Made by a program: the position numbers and the translations under genes. The notes under the pieces are model-generated. The model was not told the DNA's origin. It saw nothing but the letters and a program-made list of their open reading frames with translations, and searched no databases. From Sphingobacterium chungjuense (GTDB lineage Bacteria > Bacteroidota > Bacteroidia > Sphingobacteriales > Sphingobacteriaceae): a DNA stretch of 64,000 nt. The stretch's first letter is position 1, and the number at the start of each line of letters is the position of its first letter. The stretch covers positions 620,001 through 684,000 of the forward strand of contig NZ_WLYS01000001.1 of the NCBI RefSeq assembly GCF_011316935.1. The letters are read 5' to 3'. Below, one piece after another: positions 26,489-35,142 of the stretch.

Positions 26489-27475
26489 TTACTTTTTGAT
26501 GTAAGATACTTCCTTGATGGCTTTCACTACTTTTGTGATGCTCGGAAGAGATGCTTCTACCAAAGTAGGCGCATAACCCAAAGGTACATCTGCCGAAGTA
26601 ACCCGTGTAACAGGTGCATCTAAGTAATCAAATGCATCTTTCTGTACACGGAAAGTGATTTCTGAAGAAATCGAAGCCAAAGGCCAAGCTTCTTCCACCA
26701 CAACTAATCTGTTGGTTTTCTTGACAGAATTAATGATCGCTTCAAAGTCAATCGGTCTTACAGTACGTAAATCGATCAATTCTACGCTAATACCTTCTTT
26801 CTCCAATTCCTCAACAGCAGGAATCACTACACGTGGCACCATTTTACCGAAAGAAACTACGGTTACATCAGTACCTTCTTTAACCACTTTGGCTTTTCCG
26901 ATTTCGATGTAGTATTCTTCTTCAGGCACTTCGCCTTTATCGCCATACATCACCTCAGATTCCATAAAGATTACTGGATCTGGATCGATGATCGAAGATT
27001 TTAATAAACCTTTTGCATCATAAGGATTCGAAGGAACTACTACCTTCAATCCTGGTGTATTAGCATACCAGTTTTCAAAGTTTTGGGAGTGTTGTGCCGC
27101 CAATTGACCAGCATTACCAGTCGCACCGCGGAATACGATCGGACAAGAAAATTGTCCGCCACTCATCTGGTGAATCTTTGCTGCTGCATTGATTACCTGA
27201 TCTATAGCTACTAGGGAGAAGTTAAACGTCATGAATTCAACGATTGGCTTCAAGCCGTTCATCGCCGCACCCACGCTGATACCTGCAAAACCAAGCTCTG
27301 CAATTGGCGTATCAATTACTCGTTTAGCACCGAATTCGTCGAGCATACCTTGACTTACTTTGTAAGCGCCATTATACTCTGCGACTTCCTCGCCCATTAA
27401 AAATATCGTTTCATCTTTGCGCATCTCTTCGTTCATTGCTTCACGAAGCGCTTCTCTGAATTGTATTTCTCTCAT
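26489..27475 (-). CDS. pdhB: Pyruvate dehydrogenase E1 component, beta subunit
   Basis: Thiamine-diphosphate-dependent E1 beta subunit of the pyruvate (or related 2-oxo acid) dehydrogenase complex, 328 residues, normal length. It has EALREAMNEEMRKDETIFLM, GEEVAEYNGAYKVSQGM, DTPIAELGFAGISVGAAMNG (cofactor region) and FRGATGNAGQLAAQHSQN. The C-terminal transketolase domain follows (VELIDLRTVRPIDFEAI). It stands alone here; no alpha subunit, E2 or E3 gene is adjacent. TAGCTTTG on the minus strand (27507-27514) is a likely -7 element, and a terminator follows the gene. Confidence 0.94.
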   Translation of the reverse strand: MREIQFREALREAMNEEMRKDETIFLMGEEVAEYNGAYKVSQGMLDEFGAKRVIDTPIAELGFAGISVGAAMNGLKPIVEFMTFNFSLVAIDQVINAAAKIHQMSGGQFSCPIVFRGATGNAGQLAAQHSQNFENWYANTPGLKVVVPSNPYDAKGLLKSSIIDPDPVIFMESEVMYGDKGEVPEEEYYIEIGKAKVVKEGTDVTVVSFGKMVPRVVIPAVEELEKEGISVELIDLRTVRPIDFEAIINSVKKTNRLVVVEEAWPLASISSEITFRVQKDAFDYLDAPVTRVTSADVPLGYAPTLVEASLPSITKVVKAIKEVSYIKK

Positions 27476-27506
27476 CAGTATTAGTGAATAGTCTGTTTTT
27501 CCAAGG

Positions 27507-27514
27507 CAAAGCTA
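27507..27514 (-). promoter_or_regulatory. -7 element upstream of pdhB
   Basis: TAGCTTTG on the minus strand fits TAnnTTTG, about 32 bases before the pdhB ATG at 27475. The -33 box is not clear. Confidence 0.5.
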
Positions 27515-27561
27515 CTACAATTTATCGAATTATGGTAGTGGGATTCAAGTATTTTACTTCA

Positions 27562-28185
27562 TCAACGCTGCTGCGAAATTAAGTATCCACGCAACCATTC
27601 GTGTAGGTTTTGAATCGCTTGTGGTATATCCCAACGACTCGTATCTCTAGGCTCTACATAATTGGAAATCGCACGAACCTGTACCACGGGTGTGTTTTTC
27701 TTATGCGCAGCATGCAGCACAGCTGCGCCTTCCATAGATTCAATGGTGAGATCATTTTCCAACCGCTTACGTATCGCTTCGATCGCTACGACATTACCAT
27801 GCACCGTATTGACGGTGATACCATATACTTGTTGCAAACCAGTTGGCGCGATAGTGCCGACGATTGAATTCGAAGAAAACAAGGATTGGCCAAATCCCAT
27901 TTCTTCTATCGAGAGAAATTCTTCTCGGTTTTGAGCTCCCAGCTCGATCAGTCGATCTTGCACAACTTCTACCACATCACCGATTGTTAAGTCTGAAGAG
28001 AATGATCCTGCTATGCCCACGTTCAGTAACAGATCATAATGTTTTGCAGTAAGCTTTTCGCCGAGCGCAAAGGCGGTTTCGACCATACCAACACCAGTAA
28101 CAAGCACGTCAATCTCTAGCTCATGCAATAATGGTAAAGAAGGCTTTAGCTCGCGTTCTGTAGCCGCGACAATTAATATCTCCAT
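27562..28185 (-). CDS. mqnB: Futalosine hydrolase-like nucleosidase
   Basis: Purine nucleoside phosphorylase/MTAN-superfamily hydrolase, about 207 residues from the ATG at 28185 (MEILIVAATERELKPSLPLL). A longer reading from 28287 would run past the start of the divergent queD gene and has no signal peptide, so it is rejected. Family features are DVLVTGVGMVETAFALG, LLLNVGIAGSF, the active-site ESMEGAAVLHAA and VRAISNYVEPRD. In Bacteroidota this type is usually annotated as futalosine hydrolase of menaquinone synthesis; an MTA/SAH nucleosidase is the alternative. No other mqn gene is nearby. Confidence 0.8.
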   Translation of the reverse strand: MEILIVAATERELKPSLPLLHELEIDVLVTGVGMVETAFALGEKLTAKHYDLLLNVGIAGSFSSDLTIGDVVEVVQDRLIELGAQNREEFLSIEEMGFGQSLFSSNSIVGTIAPTGLQQVYGITVNTVHGNVVAIEAIRKRLENDLTIESMEGAAVLHAAHKKNTPVVQVRAISNYVEPRDTSRWDIPQAIQNLHEWLRGYLISQQR

Positions 28186-28232
28186 ATGAAATTTCGGTAA
28201 TCTCGAACAGACAAAGTAACTGTTTTTTGATG

Positions 28233-28240
28233 TATATTTG
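28233..28240 (+). promoter_or_regulatory. -7 element 5 nt before queD start (probably leaderless mRNA)
   Basis: TATATTTG matches TAnnTTTG and ends 5 nt before the ATG at 28246, so the predicted transcription start coincides with the start codon. The -33 region is weak. Confidence 0.55.
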
Positions 28241-28245
28241 GCATT

Positions 28246-28674
28246 ATGGTCTACATCACACGTCGCGAACGTTTTAGTGCTGCGCATAGATTATTTCGGG
28301 CTGATTGGTCCGACGAAGAAAATTTGCGCGTATTCGGAAACTGCTCCAACCCTCATTGGCATGGCCACAACTACGAGCTATTTGTTACCGTAAAAGGTGA
28401 TATCAATCCTGAGACAGGCTTTGTGATGGATCTAAAACAGATGAAGGCGATCATCCACGAATTGGTGATCCAACAGGTAGACCATAAAAACATCAACATA
28501 GAGGTCGCTTTTATGAAAGGCAAAATGGCCTCTACAGAAGTGATCGCGCAATCTATATTTGAAGTCTTGAAACCATCTTTTGACCAAGAAGGTGTGGTGT
28601 TACATTCCGTAAGATTGCACGAAACAGAAAATAACTACGCTGAGTATTTCGGCACTAATACCCCCATAAAATAA
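28246..28674 (+). CDS. queD: 6-carboxytetrahydropterin synthase / 6-pyruvoyl-tetrahydropterin synthase homologue
   Basis: Zinc-dependent pterin enzyme, 142 residues, T-fold. The zinc ligands are His14 (FSAAHRLF), His39 and His41 (HWHGHNYE), and the catalytic Cys33 is in [21 protein letters not shown] at the end contains the substrate-binding Glu. In bacteria this family mostly serves queuosine synthesis (QueD), using the product of GTP cyclohydrolase I, which is the next gene 5 bases downstream. A role in pterin formation is the alternative. Divergent from the futalosine hydrolase gene. Confidence 0.92.
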   Translation: MVYITRRERFSAAHRLFRADWSDEENLRVFGNCSNPHWHGHNYELFVTVKGDINPETGFVMDLKQMKAIIHELVIQQVDHKNINIEVAFMKGKMASTEVIAQSIFEVLKPSFDQEGVVLHSVRLHETENNYAEYFGTNTPIK

Positions 28675-28679
28675 TTGAC

Positions 28680-29318
28680 ATGAACAATTTGCACCATTTG
28701 GATGACGACGACGACGAGGTGGAAGGATACCGCAAAATCGATCAATACAACACCAAAGATGTGGAACGTATCGCGGCACATTACACTGATATTCTGGATG
28801 CTTTGGGTGAAAAACCAGAGCGCGAAGGATTAATAAAAACTCCCGAAAGAGTCGCCAAAGCTTTACAGTACCTCACGCATGGCTACAATGTGGACGCCGC
28901 AGGATTATTGCGCAGTGCCATGTTTGAAGAAGAATATAGTCAAATGGTCGTGGTGAAAGATATCGAAGTGTACTCCATGTGCGAACACCACATGCTGCCA
29001 TTTTTCGGAAAAGCACACATTGCCTACATTCCGAACGGACATATCGTTGGCCTCAGCAAAATTCCGCGTGTGGTCGATGCTTTCGCAAGAAGACTGCAAG
29101 TACAAGAACGCCTCACCAACGAGATTAGAGACTGTATTCAAGAAACTTTGCAGCCAAGAGGCGTAGCCGTGGTGATGGAGTGCAAGCACATGTGCATGGC
29201 GATGCGTGGCATCCAGAAGCAAAACTCGGTAACGACTACATCAGCATTTACTGGGGCTTTTGAAAATGATGTAACTCGATCAGAATTCCTACGTCTGATC
29301 ACCGCATCTTTAGATTAA
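28680..29318 (+). CDS. folE: GTP cyclohydrolase I
   Basis: Converts GTP to dihydroneopterin triphosphate, the first step of folate and queuosine synthesis. 212 residues. An acidic N-terminal extension ([11 protein letters not shown]) is followed by the T-fold domain with the zinc site: Cys101 in [10 protein letters not shown] with His104, and the second Cys in [29 protein letters not shown] and [13 protein letters not shown] are signature blocks. Co-transcribed with queD. A hairpin terminator follows at 29336. Confidence 0.96.
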   Translation: MNNLHHLDDDDDEVEGYRKIDQYNTKDVERIAAHYTDILDALGEKPEREGLIKTPERVAKALQYLTHGYNVDAAGLLRSAMFEEEYSQMVVVKDIEVYSMCEHHMLPFFGKAHIAYIPNGHIVGLSKIPRVVDAFARRLQVQERLTNEIRDCIQETLQPRGVAVVMECKHMCMAMRGIQKQNSVTTTSAFTGAFENDVTRSEFLRLITASLD

Positions 29319-29335
29319 ACACACCTATATATATC

Positions 29336-29367
29336 ATCAAGCCTGCCTTCCGCAGGCTTGATTTGTT
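29336..29367 (+). terminator. Terminator after folE
   Basis: ATCAAGCCTGC and GCAGGCTTGAT form an 11-bp stem with loop CTTCC. The following T-run is short (TTGTT). Confidence 0.8.
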
Positions 29368-29419
29368 ACTTTCAAAATTCTTTCAAACAACTACAGCACA
29401 GTTGATTAACACTTTTTAA

Positions 29420-29450
29420 CTTGTCTATGTGACGGGAATAAGTATATTTG
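29420..29450 (+). promoter_or_regulatory. Promoter of O-methyltransferase gene, probably leaderless
   Basis: CTTG (29420-29423), 19 nt, TATATTTG (29443-29450). The element ends 5 nt before the ATG at 29456, so the transcript would start at or next to the start codon. Confidence 0.65.
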
Positions 29451-29455
29451 TCGCG

Positions 29456-30091
29456 ATGAACATGCCTGATGAGAAGTATAGCGAGTATCTGGAAAGCACC
29501 TGTGATCAGGAGCCAGCGCTATTAAAAAAGATCAATCGGGAAACGTATTTGAAGGAGACAAAAGCACATATGCTGTCCGGTCATTTTCAAGGTCGGGTCT
29601 TGTCGATGTTAAGCAAATTGGTGGCTCCGAAGCAGATTTTAGAAATCGGAACTTTCACGGGATACGCCACATTAGCTTTAGCAGAGGGATTACGTGCAGA
29701 TGGCATTATTCATACAATTGACATTGATGAAGAATTGCATGATCGGGTACAGCACTATTTTGACCAAGCCGATCAACGAGAGCAGATTTGCTACCATTTA
29801 GGAGATGCGATAGATGTGATTCCGACTATTGAAGGGCAATTTGAGCTTGTTTTCATCGATGCGGATAAGAAACGAAACAAAATCTACTATGAGATGGTTA
29901 TAGACAGGATTCCATCTGGCGGACTGATTCTGGTAGATAATGTATTGTGGAAAGGTCGCGTGCTAGACGAAGCACCCGACAGTCAGACTAAACAAATTTT
30001 AGAATTAAATACTTTTTTAGCGGCAGATCAACGTGTTGAAAAATTGATCTTGCCCATTAGAGACGGGCTTTTTGTGTTACGCAAAAAGTAA
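29456..30091 (+). CDS. O-methyltransferase (class I SAM-dependent, methyltransferase family 3)
   Basis: SAM-dependent O-methyltransferase related to catechol and caffeoyl-CoA methyltransferases, about 211 residues. Motif I is ILEIGTFTGYATLALAEGL, followed by HTIDIDEELHDRVQHYF, then ELVFIDADKKRNKIYYEM with the metal-binding acidic residues, and GGLILVDNVLWKGRV. An upstream GTG (29429) would extend the frame, but it overlaps the promoter, so ATG 29456 (or 29462) is preferred. The gene is followed after 22 bases by the glucosaminidase genes. The natural acceptor is unknown. Confidence 0.88.
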   Translation: MNMPDEKYSEYLESTCDQEPALLKKINRETYLKETKAHMLSGHFQGRVLSMLSKLVAPKQILEIGTFTGYATLALAEGLRADGIIHTIDIDEELHDRVQHYFDQADQREQICYHLGDAIDVIPTIEGQFELVFIDADKKRNKIYYEMVIDRIPSGGLILVDNVLWKGRVLDEAPDSQTKQILELNTFLAADQRVEKLILPIRDGLFVLRKK

Positions 30092-30113
30092 TGGTTGAAC
30101 CAAAAAAAGGACT

Positions 30114-30626
30114 ATGTTAAAAAATTGGATGAAGGTACTATGTGTACTTTTTATCACGGTAACCATCGGCGCATCATTATGTACTGCACAAAGCAAATAC
30201 ACGCCGACAAGTTATCTGGAAAAACACAATAAAGCTGCCAAGCAGCTGATGCGGGAAACAGGAGTACCCGCTTCTGTCATCTTAGCAATCGCAATTCACG
30301 AAAGCGCCTATGGTAATAGTCGAATTGCCACATACCTCAACAATCACTTTGGCATCAAAGGTAAAAACAGCAGCAAAAAGATTAAATCTGCTTACAAAGA
30401 TTACGATTCTACACTCGCTTCTTATCGCGACTTCGTAGAACTACTACAACGTAAAAAGTCCACACAACCTCTTTTCTTGAAGCACGACTCAGAAGATTAC
30501 CAATCTTGGATAAAAGGAATCGCAAGATCTGGATATTCTACTTCTGGAGATTGGTCTCGCAAGGTCTTGGCGACAATTGATCGCTACGATTTGGATCAAT
30601 ACGACGAAAAGACGACGCTTAATTAA
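30114..30626 (+). CDS. Glucosaminidase-domain peptidoglycan hydrolase
   Basis: 170-residue exported protein. A signal peptide (VLCVLFITVTIGASLCTAQ) precedes a mannosyl-glycoprotein endo-beta-N-acetylglucosaminidase-like domain: VPASVILAIAIHESAYGNSR with the catalytic-type Glu, then NNHFGIKGK and YDSTLASYRDFVELL. Predicted to cleave glycan strands of peptidoglycan. It is a single-domain form with no wall-binding module, adjacent to a second, longer homologue on the same strand, so the pair probably arose by duplication and is transcribed together. Confidence 0.87.
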   Translation: MLKNWMKVLCVLFITVTIGASLCTAQSKYTPTSYLEKHNKAAKQLMRETGVPASVILAIAIHESAYGNSRIATYLNNHFGIKGKNSSKKIKSAYKDYDSTLASYRDFVELLQRKKSTQPLFLKHDSEDYQSWIKGIARSGYSTSGDWSRKVLATIDRYDLDQYDEKTTLN

Positions 30627-30668
30627 GCATACGTACACGGGTGATTTTTTTATTCCTATAATTGACTA

Positions 30669-31520
30669 ATGGGATACAAGTTCGGGTTTGCCATACTCTT
30701 AAGCGCTTTGTTAGTCTTCTCTAGCTGTAGCTCGAGAAGACCGGGTACTTTACGCACCTCGAAGACCTATCCCTCGTCGTCAAATAATAAGCCTAATTCT
30801 TCCGTAAAGCCTGGCGGATCAGCAACTAACACAAGTGGCAATACTTATATTGACCGGTACAAAAGCATTGCGATAGCGGAAATGAATCAATATGGCATTC
30901 CTGCCAGTATCAAGTTAGCTCAGGCTCTTTTAGAGTCGGGTAATGGCAACAGCTATCTAGCAACACAAGCAAACAACCATTTTGGAATCAAGTGCGGTGG
31001 CGTGTGGAGAGGACGCAGCATTACTCGGCCGGATGATGGTCAGAACGATTGTTTTCGCGTGTATAATAACCCCGACGATTCTTTCAAAGACCATTCTCAA
31101 TTTTTACTCCGCAAAAGATACGAAGCGCTTTTCGCACTTAAAAAAGATGATTATAAAGGTTGGGCTCACGGACTTAAAAAAGCCGGATACGCCACCAATC
31201 CCCGTTATGCCTATTTGTTGATCGATCTCATCGAGCGATACGATCTGCACCAATATGATAGAGCAGAAACCTACGTCGAGCAAGAGCGGCGCGAAGTGCA
31301 GGTTGAGGAGATTATCATGGAAAAAGAAGTATTTGAGGAGGTCGTGCCGCCAGAGGAAGTAAAGAAGCCTGTGGCCATGATCATTTACCAAGTCAAAGCC
31401 AACGATACGCTGTATAGCATCGGTCAGCAATACGGTCTGTCGGTAGAGGAGCTGATCCAAATTAATGCCTTGGAAGACGAAAATCTTGACATCGGACAGC
31501 TCATCATTGTTTCCAAATAA
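30669..31520 (+). CDS. Glucosaminidase-LysM lipoprotein
   Basis: 283-residue predicted lipoprotein with lipobox-like LVFSSCSS near residue 20. A Ser/Pro/Asn-rich linker follows, then a glucosaminidase domain (about 65-195) with IPASIKLAQALLESGNGNSY, NNHFGIKCGG and SFKDHSQFLLRKR. A Glu/Val-rich linker leads to a C-terminal LysM (about 235-283, YQVKANDTLYSIGQQYGL then LIQINAL). It is likely to act as an outer-membrane-anchored N-acetylglucosaminidase that recognises peptidoglycan. It follows the shorter homologue by 42 bases. Confidence 0.9.
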   Translation: MGYKFGFAILLSALLVFSSCSSRRPGTLRTSKTYPSSSNNKPNSSVKPGGSATNTSGNTYIDRYKSIAIAEMNQYGIPASIKLAQALLESGNGNSYLATQANNHFGIKCGGVWRGRSITRPDDGQNDCFRVYNNPDDSFKDHSQFLLRKRYEALFALKKDDYKGWAHGLKKAGYATNPRYAYLLIDLIERYDLHQYDRAETYVEQERREVQVEEIIMEKEVFEEVVPPEEVKKPVAMIIYQVKANDTLYSIGQQYGLSVEELIQINALEDENLDIGQLIIVSK

Positions 31521-31585
31521 AGTAGCATCTCCAAAAAGATGTTAAATATTATAAATCTTCTCTCTGAACATGTAGTTTTACGGTA

Positions 31586-32347
31586 GTGAACCTATTCATC
31601 TATATCATCGCCTTTATGCTATCCATTCTACCTTTGTTTTTGCAGGGGCAGATTCAACTGGAAGGTATTGTCTATGACGAAGAATCTAAAGATCGATTAG
31701 GGAGAGTACAAATCTACAATCCCAGAACGCACCAGCGCATATTTAACAATGCCAAAGGCGAATTCCGCTTAGAGGTAGAACCGACCGATACACTCGTTTT
31801 TATCAAGGATGGTTTTTTGGCAGATACCCTTGCTGTACCTCACAACCAAATTCTGGTTTTATCCATGTTGCGCGATTTTCGGTATATTGAAACCGTGAAA
31901 GTCAATGCGCGCCGATCGCCGATCGAGATCTACGAAGAATCCAAGCGAGTGTATCGAGATGCGTACAACTTAGCAGATCCGGGATCGCTTATTAGTGTAG
32001 GACCAACCGGAGCTGGATTAAGTATCAATGCCATCTATAATTTATTGAGCAAAGAGGGACGTAATGCCCGCAGATTTACCGCGTATATGCAGCAAGTCTA
32101 TGAAGATAACGTTGTTGACTCTATCTTTACACCTGACCTTGTATATAACTTGCTCGGACTTGAGGGTGATCAACTTCAAAATTTTATGATTCGATATCGC
32201 CCTTCGTACGCATTTGCCACACGCGCGAGTCATTATCAGTTGACACAATACATAAAAAGTAAATACAATATGTTTAAAATATTGCCAGATTTGCGACCTT
32301 TGCCAGAACTACCCAAGGTAGACTTTGACGTTAAACAAGAAAATTAA
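31586..32347 (+). CDS. Carboxypeptidase-regulatory-like domain protein
   Basis: 253-residue exported protein. A hydrophobic N-terminus (LFIYIIAFMLSILPLFLQG) is followed by a beta-sandwich (about 24-105) with QLEGIVYDEESKDRLGRVQI, FNNAKGEFRLEVEPTDTLVF and GFLADTLAV, a CarboxypepD_reg-like pattern. The rest is helical (SKRVYRDAYNL, FTAYMQQVYEDNVV) and not assigned. The start is GTG at 31586; an internal ATG at residue 11 is an alternative. The DUF3078 gene follows by two bases, so they are co-transcribed and may work together in the envelope. Function unknown. Confidence 0.72.
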   Translation: MNLFIYIIAFMLSILPLFLQGQIQLEGIVYDEESKDRLGRVQIYNPRTHQRIFNNAKGEFRLEVEPTDTLVFIKDGFLADTLAVPHNQILVLSMLRDFRYIETVKVNARRSPIEIYEESKRVYRDAYNLADPGSLISVGPTGAGLSINAIYNLLSKEGRNARRFTAYMQQVYEDNVVDSIFTPDLVYNLLGLEGDQLQNFMIRYRPSYAFATRASHYQLTQYIKSKYNMFKILPDLRPLPELPKVDFDVKQEN

Positions 32348-32349
32348 GT

Positions 32350-33378
32350 ATGAAACAGGTAATTTACTTCGTTGCGATAGCAACATGTGTAGGCTTGGGG
32401 TATAATGCCAATGCACAAGATTTAAAAGATCTTCGGGCACTGCCAGATACCAGTATCGTTGGTAGCCGTGCCAATAAACCACTAAGCATTCGCAATGTAA
32501 AAGTACCTATCCCTGAATTGGGTTTATCAGTGGATTATTGGAAACACTGGACCAAGCTTGGACTAAATTTGAATCAAGCTTCTTTTAGTGATAACTGGAA
32601 AGATGGTGGTGTAAATTCTATGGCATGGTCTACTACTGCTTGGCACAAATCGGAATATAATCGTAATGATTTTAACTTTACCACCGAGGTGGATTTACGC
32701 TACGGTGTATTAGCAAATGACGATCAATTAAGTAAAAAAAATATAGATCGAATTTTTTGGGATAATAAATTGGCCTATAAATTTTCCAGCAGATGGTCAA
32801 TCTTTACCTCAGTAGTATTTGAGTCAATTTTCGCTGCCGGATATAATTACGCAAGAGAAGACGGCGTTGAAGTGCGAGGCAGGAAAACTGCAGCATTCAT
32901 GTCGCCTGGGTATTTAACAGAATCACTGGGTTTGGAGTATAAGCCAGATGACACCTTTTCCCTACGTTTCGGTACTGGTACAGCTCGTCAGACATTCGTG
33001 CTGGATGATAGCGTACGCGAAATTGCAGAAGACGAAGATGGAGTTTCCAGATTGCAATCAGCATTTGGTGTAGAACCTGGCAGAATTATGCGTAATGAAT
33101 TAGGTTTTCAATTGGTAGCCAATTTGGATCGTAACCTATCTAAAAATCTTAACTTAAAAGCGAGGTATGCATTATTGGCGGACTATTTGGAGATTACTCG
33201 TCCAGATCATAGATTAGATGCCACGTTGACGGCAAAAGTAAGTGGTATAATTAGCGTAACTGCTACTGGTGTCATGTGGTACGACCGTACACGTATTATG
33301 GAGGGAGAAAGTCGCGCGCGCGTACAATACAGTCAAGCATTAGCGATGGGTGTACTATTTAATTTCCCAAGACAATAA
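32350..33378 (+). CDS. DUF3078 outer membrane protein
   Basis: 342-residue protein with a signal peptide (ending NANAQ) and a beta-barrel-like body. Aromatic-rich alternating strands include WKHWTKLGLNLNQASFSDNW, FNFTTEVDLRYGVLANDDQL and ESLGLEYKPDDTFSLRFGTG, and the last residue region is YSQALAMGVLFNFPRQ, consistent with a terminal beta strand. This is the pattern of DUF3078, found in Bacteroidota outer membranes. No catalytic residues. It lies 2 bases after the regulatory-like domain gene and before a peptidoglycan amidase. Confidence 0.83.
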   Translation: MKQVIYFVAIATCVGLGYNANAQDLKDLRALPDTSIVGSRANKPLSIRNVKVPIPELGLSVDYWKHWTKLGLNLNQASFSDNWKDGGVNSMAWSTTAWHKSEYNRNDFNFTTEVDLRYGVLANDDQLSKKNIDRIFWDNKLAYKFSSRWSIFTSVVFESIFAAGYNYAREDGVEVRGRKTAAFMSPGYLTESLGLEYKPDDTFSLRFGTGTARQTFVLDDSVREIAEDEDGVSRLQSAFGVEPGRIMRNELGFQLVANLDRNLSKNLNLKARYALLADYLEITRPDHRLDATLTAKVSGIISVTATGVMWYDRTRIMEGESRARVQYSQALAMGVLFNFPRQ

Positions 33379-33444
33379 ACGATTGGTTTACTTTCGCGAA
33401 TTAGAAAAAGATCGCTCATAACAAGATTAAAGTAGAAGCTCAAA

Positions 33445-34395
33445 ATGATGAAATTTAAATGGCTTGCGTGTGGAATGATTTTGTTAGTAGCGACTACGCA
33501 AAGCTGTTCTAGTTCCAAGAAAAAGACCAAAGCAATTGTGGCTCCCGCGGTCGTTAAGACCACTCCTTCTTCAGAGTCGATCGTGATAGATATTGAAGAG
33601 CAGCGCGTAGTAGAAAGCAATACCGCTGTCGCGCAGTCGCAATCCACCGTTACACCAAACACACAGTTTGAAAATATCCAGCAATCAGTCTCTACACCAG
33701 AGCGAGAGGTCGCAGAATTGCATGCAACAGGTATTCAACGCAATTACGATTTTGCACCTACCATACATTACGATCTGCGCAAACCGCAATTTGTGATGAT
33801 CCATCATACGTCGCAAAACAGCATTGCGCAAACCATCAGAACCTTTCAATTAGCACATACACAAGTAAGCAGCCATTATGTGATCGGGAGAGACGGACAA
33901 GTCGTGCAAATGCTCAATGATTATCAGCGTGCTTGGCATGCCGGAGCCGGAAAATGGGGAAATATTACTGATATGAACTCCGTGTCAATCGGAATAGAAT
34001 TGGATAATAATGGCAACGAACCGTTTCCAGATTTGCAGATCAACGCTTTGTTGATTTTGTTGAATAATCTCAAAAGCAAATACCGTATTCCGCAAACTAA
34101 TTTTATTGGTCATTCCGATTATGCTCCCGGTCGTAAAGATGATCCAAGCACTTACTTTCCTTGGGAAACCTTGGCCGAGCGTGGATTTGGAATTTGGTAC
34201 AATGCAAACTATCTTGCACCACCGCCACCCACATTTAATAGTACGGACGCTTTGCGTATTATTGGTTATGACACTTCCAATTTGCGTACTGCTGTGCGTT
34301 CTTTTAAGAAGAAATATATTCGTACTGATGTATCATCCGAATTAACACCTTATGACATCATGATTCTTTACGATCTATATCGCAAATTCTACTAG
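33445..34395 (+). CDS. N-acetylmuramoyl-L-alanine amidase (Amidase_2), lipoprotein
   Basis: 316-residue predicted lipoprotein (VATTQSCSSSKKKTK near residue 20) with a Thr/Ser/Val-rich linker, then a zinc amidase domain of the AmpD/PGRP type (about 115-240). Zinc ligands and active site are seen in FVMIHHTSQNSIAQTI, SSHYVIGRDGQVVQML, RAWHAGAGKWGNI and FIGHSDYAPGRKDDPS. A C-terminal helical tail follows (LRTAVRSFKKKYI). Cleaves the amide bond between MurNAc and the stem peptide. It closes a run of envelope genes and converges on the DUF983 gene without an obvious terminator. Confidence 0.9.
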   Translation: MMKFKWLACGMILLVATTQSCSSSKKKTKAIVAPAVVKTTPSSESIVIDIEEQRVVESNTAVAQSQSTVTPNTQFENIQQSVSTPEREVAELHATGIQRNYDFAPTIHYDLRKPQFVMIHHTSQNSIAQTIRTFQLAHTQVSSHYVIGRDGQVVQMLNDYQRAWHAGAGKWGNITDMNSVSIGIELDNNGNEPFPDLQINALLILLNNLKSKYRIPQTNFIGHSDYAPGRKDDPSTYFPWETLAERGFGIWYNANYLAPPPPTFNSTDALRIIGYDTSNLRTAVRSFKKKYIRTDVSSELTPYDIMILYDLYRKFY

Positions 34396-34410
34396 AAAAT
34401 AGTGGTCTTT

Positions 34411-34842
34411 TTAAATCGCCTTCGCGGGTTCTCGATCGTACAATTCCGGTCGGAAACGAAAAGATGGCGTCATCCAATACAGTAAAACAATCCGCGAATA
34501 CCGGTAATTGAAAGGCGCTAAAATAATCACCGCCGCACAAGCTACGGTCAAATATAGCCAAGGTGATTCTGCATCGCCCGTAATCACATAAGTCGCTACG
34601 CAAGAGGCAATCAATTGTGCCACCACGAATACGTAACTCACATACATGGCTACGTAGAAATATCCCGGCTCTTTTTCAAACATAAGCTCACAATGAGGAC
34701 ATACCGTTCTCATCTGACGAGCAGAGCGACTCAAGCTAAAGATAGATCCTTCAAACATATTCCCCCGTCGGCAGCGTGGACATTTGCAATTCCAAGCACT
34801 TTGGACTGCACTAGGATAGTTTCTTTCGTCTGTATCTTTCAT
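34411..34842 (-). CDS. DUF983 membrane protein with zinc-ribbon-like cysteines
   Basis: About 143 residues from the ATG at 34842 (MKDTDERNYPS); a longer start at 34872 is less likely. It contains two CxxC pairs (CKCPRCRRGNMF and VCPHCELMFEKEPG), as typical of DUF983. Two transmembrane helices follow (YVSYVFVVAQLIASCVATYV and LYLTVACAAVIILAPFNY). Predicted inner membrane protein of unknown function. Transcribed alone from the region that also holds the divergent unit upstream of mfd. Confidence 0.85.
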   Translation of the reverse strand: MKDTDERNYPSAVQSAWNCKCPRCRRGNMFEGSIFSLSRSARQMRTVCPHCELMFEKEPGYFYVAMYVSYVFVVAQLIASCVATYVITGDAESPWLYLTVACAAVIILAPFNYRYSRIVLLYWMTPSFRFRPELYDREPAKAI

Positions 34843-34989
34843 AACTAAAATGATTTCGTTGGTTCTGAGCATGCTGCAAATATTACTCAGACACCATTTT
34901 TACAAAGATACCACTTACAAGTAGCATTATTAAGACGCGCTCATCAACACAGCCTACAATAATCATTTTCTAAAAATATCACTCCTTTC

Positions 34990-35020
34990 GTTGCAATTTT
35001 TAAACAAAACCCTATATTTA
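34990..35020 (+). promoter_or_regulatory. Promoter for short transcript upstream of mfd
   Basis: TTG (34991-34993), 19 nt, TATATTTA (35013-35020): one mismatch to the -7 consensus with correct spacing. No sizeable gene starts directly downstream; a hairpin terminator lies about 110 bases further on. Confidence 0.55.
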
Positions 35021-35024
35021 CGTT

Positions 35025-35142
35025 ACGAAAGAGACAACATAAACACCAAAATACAACTAACTAACCTTGTTATTAACAAAATGCTACGCAACAGCGCAGC
35101 GTACAAAGGAGTGCTACCAAAAGTAGGACTCCTTTGTAATTT
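35025..35142 (+). ncRNA. Candidate small RNA or leader transcript
   Basis: A promoter at 34990-35020 and a terminator-like hairpin at 35102-35138 bracket about 115 nt. The hairpin has TACAAAGGAGT paired with ACTCCTTTGTA and an inner CTAC/GTAG stem, and is followed by ATTTT. The stretch also holds a 28-codon open frame (35081-35167, starting MLRNSAAYKG) that runs through the hairpin, so a translated leader or attenuator is possible instead of a non-coding RNA. No known RNA family is recognised. Confidence 0.4.

Noticed and set aside
28186..28287. 34-codon extension of the futalosine hydrolase
   Set aside because: It overlaps the promoter and start of the divergent queD gene; the family start fits ATG 28185.
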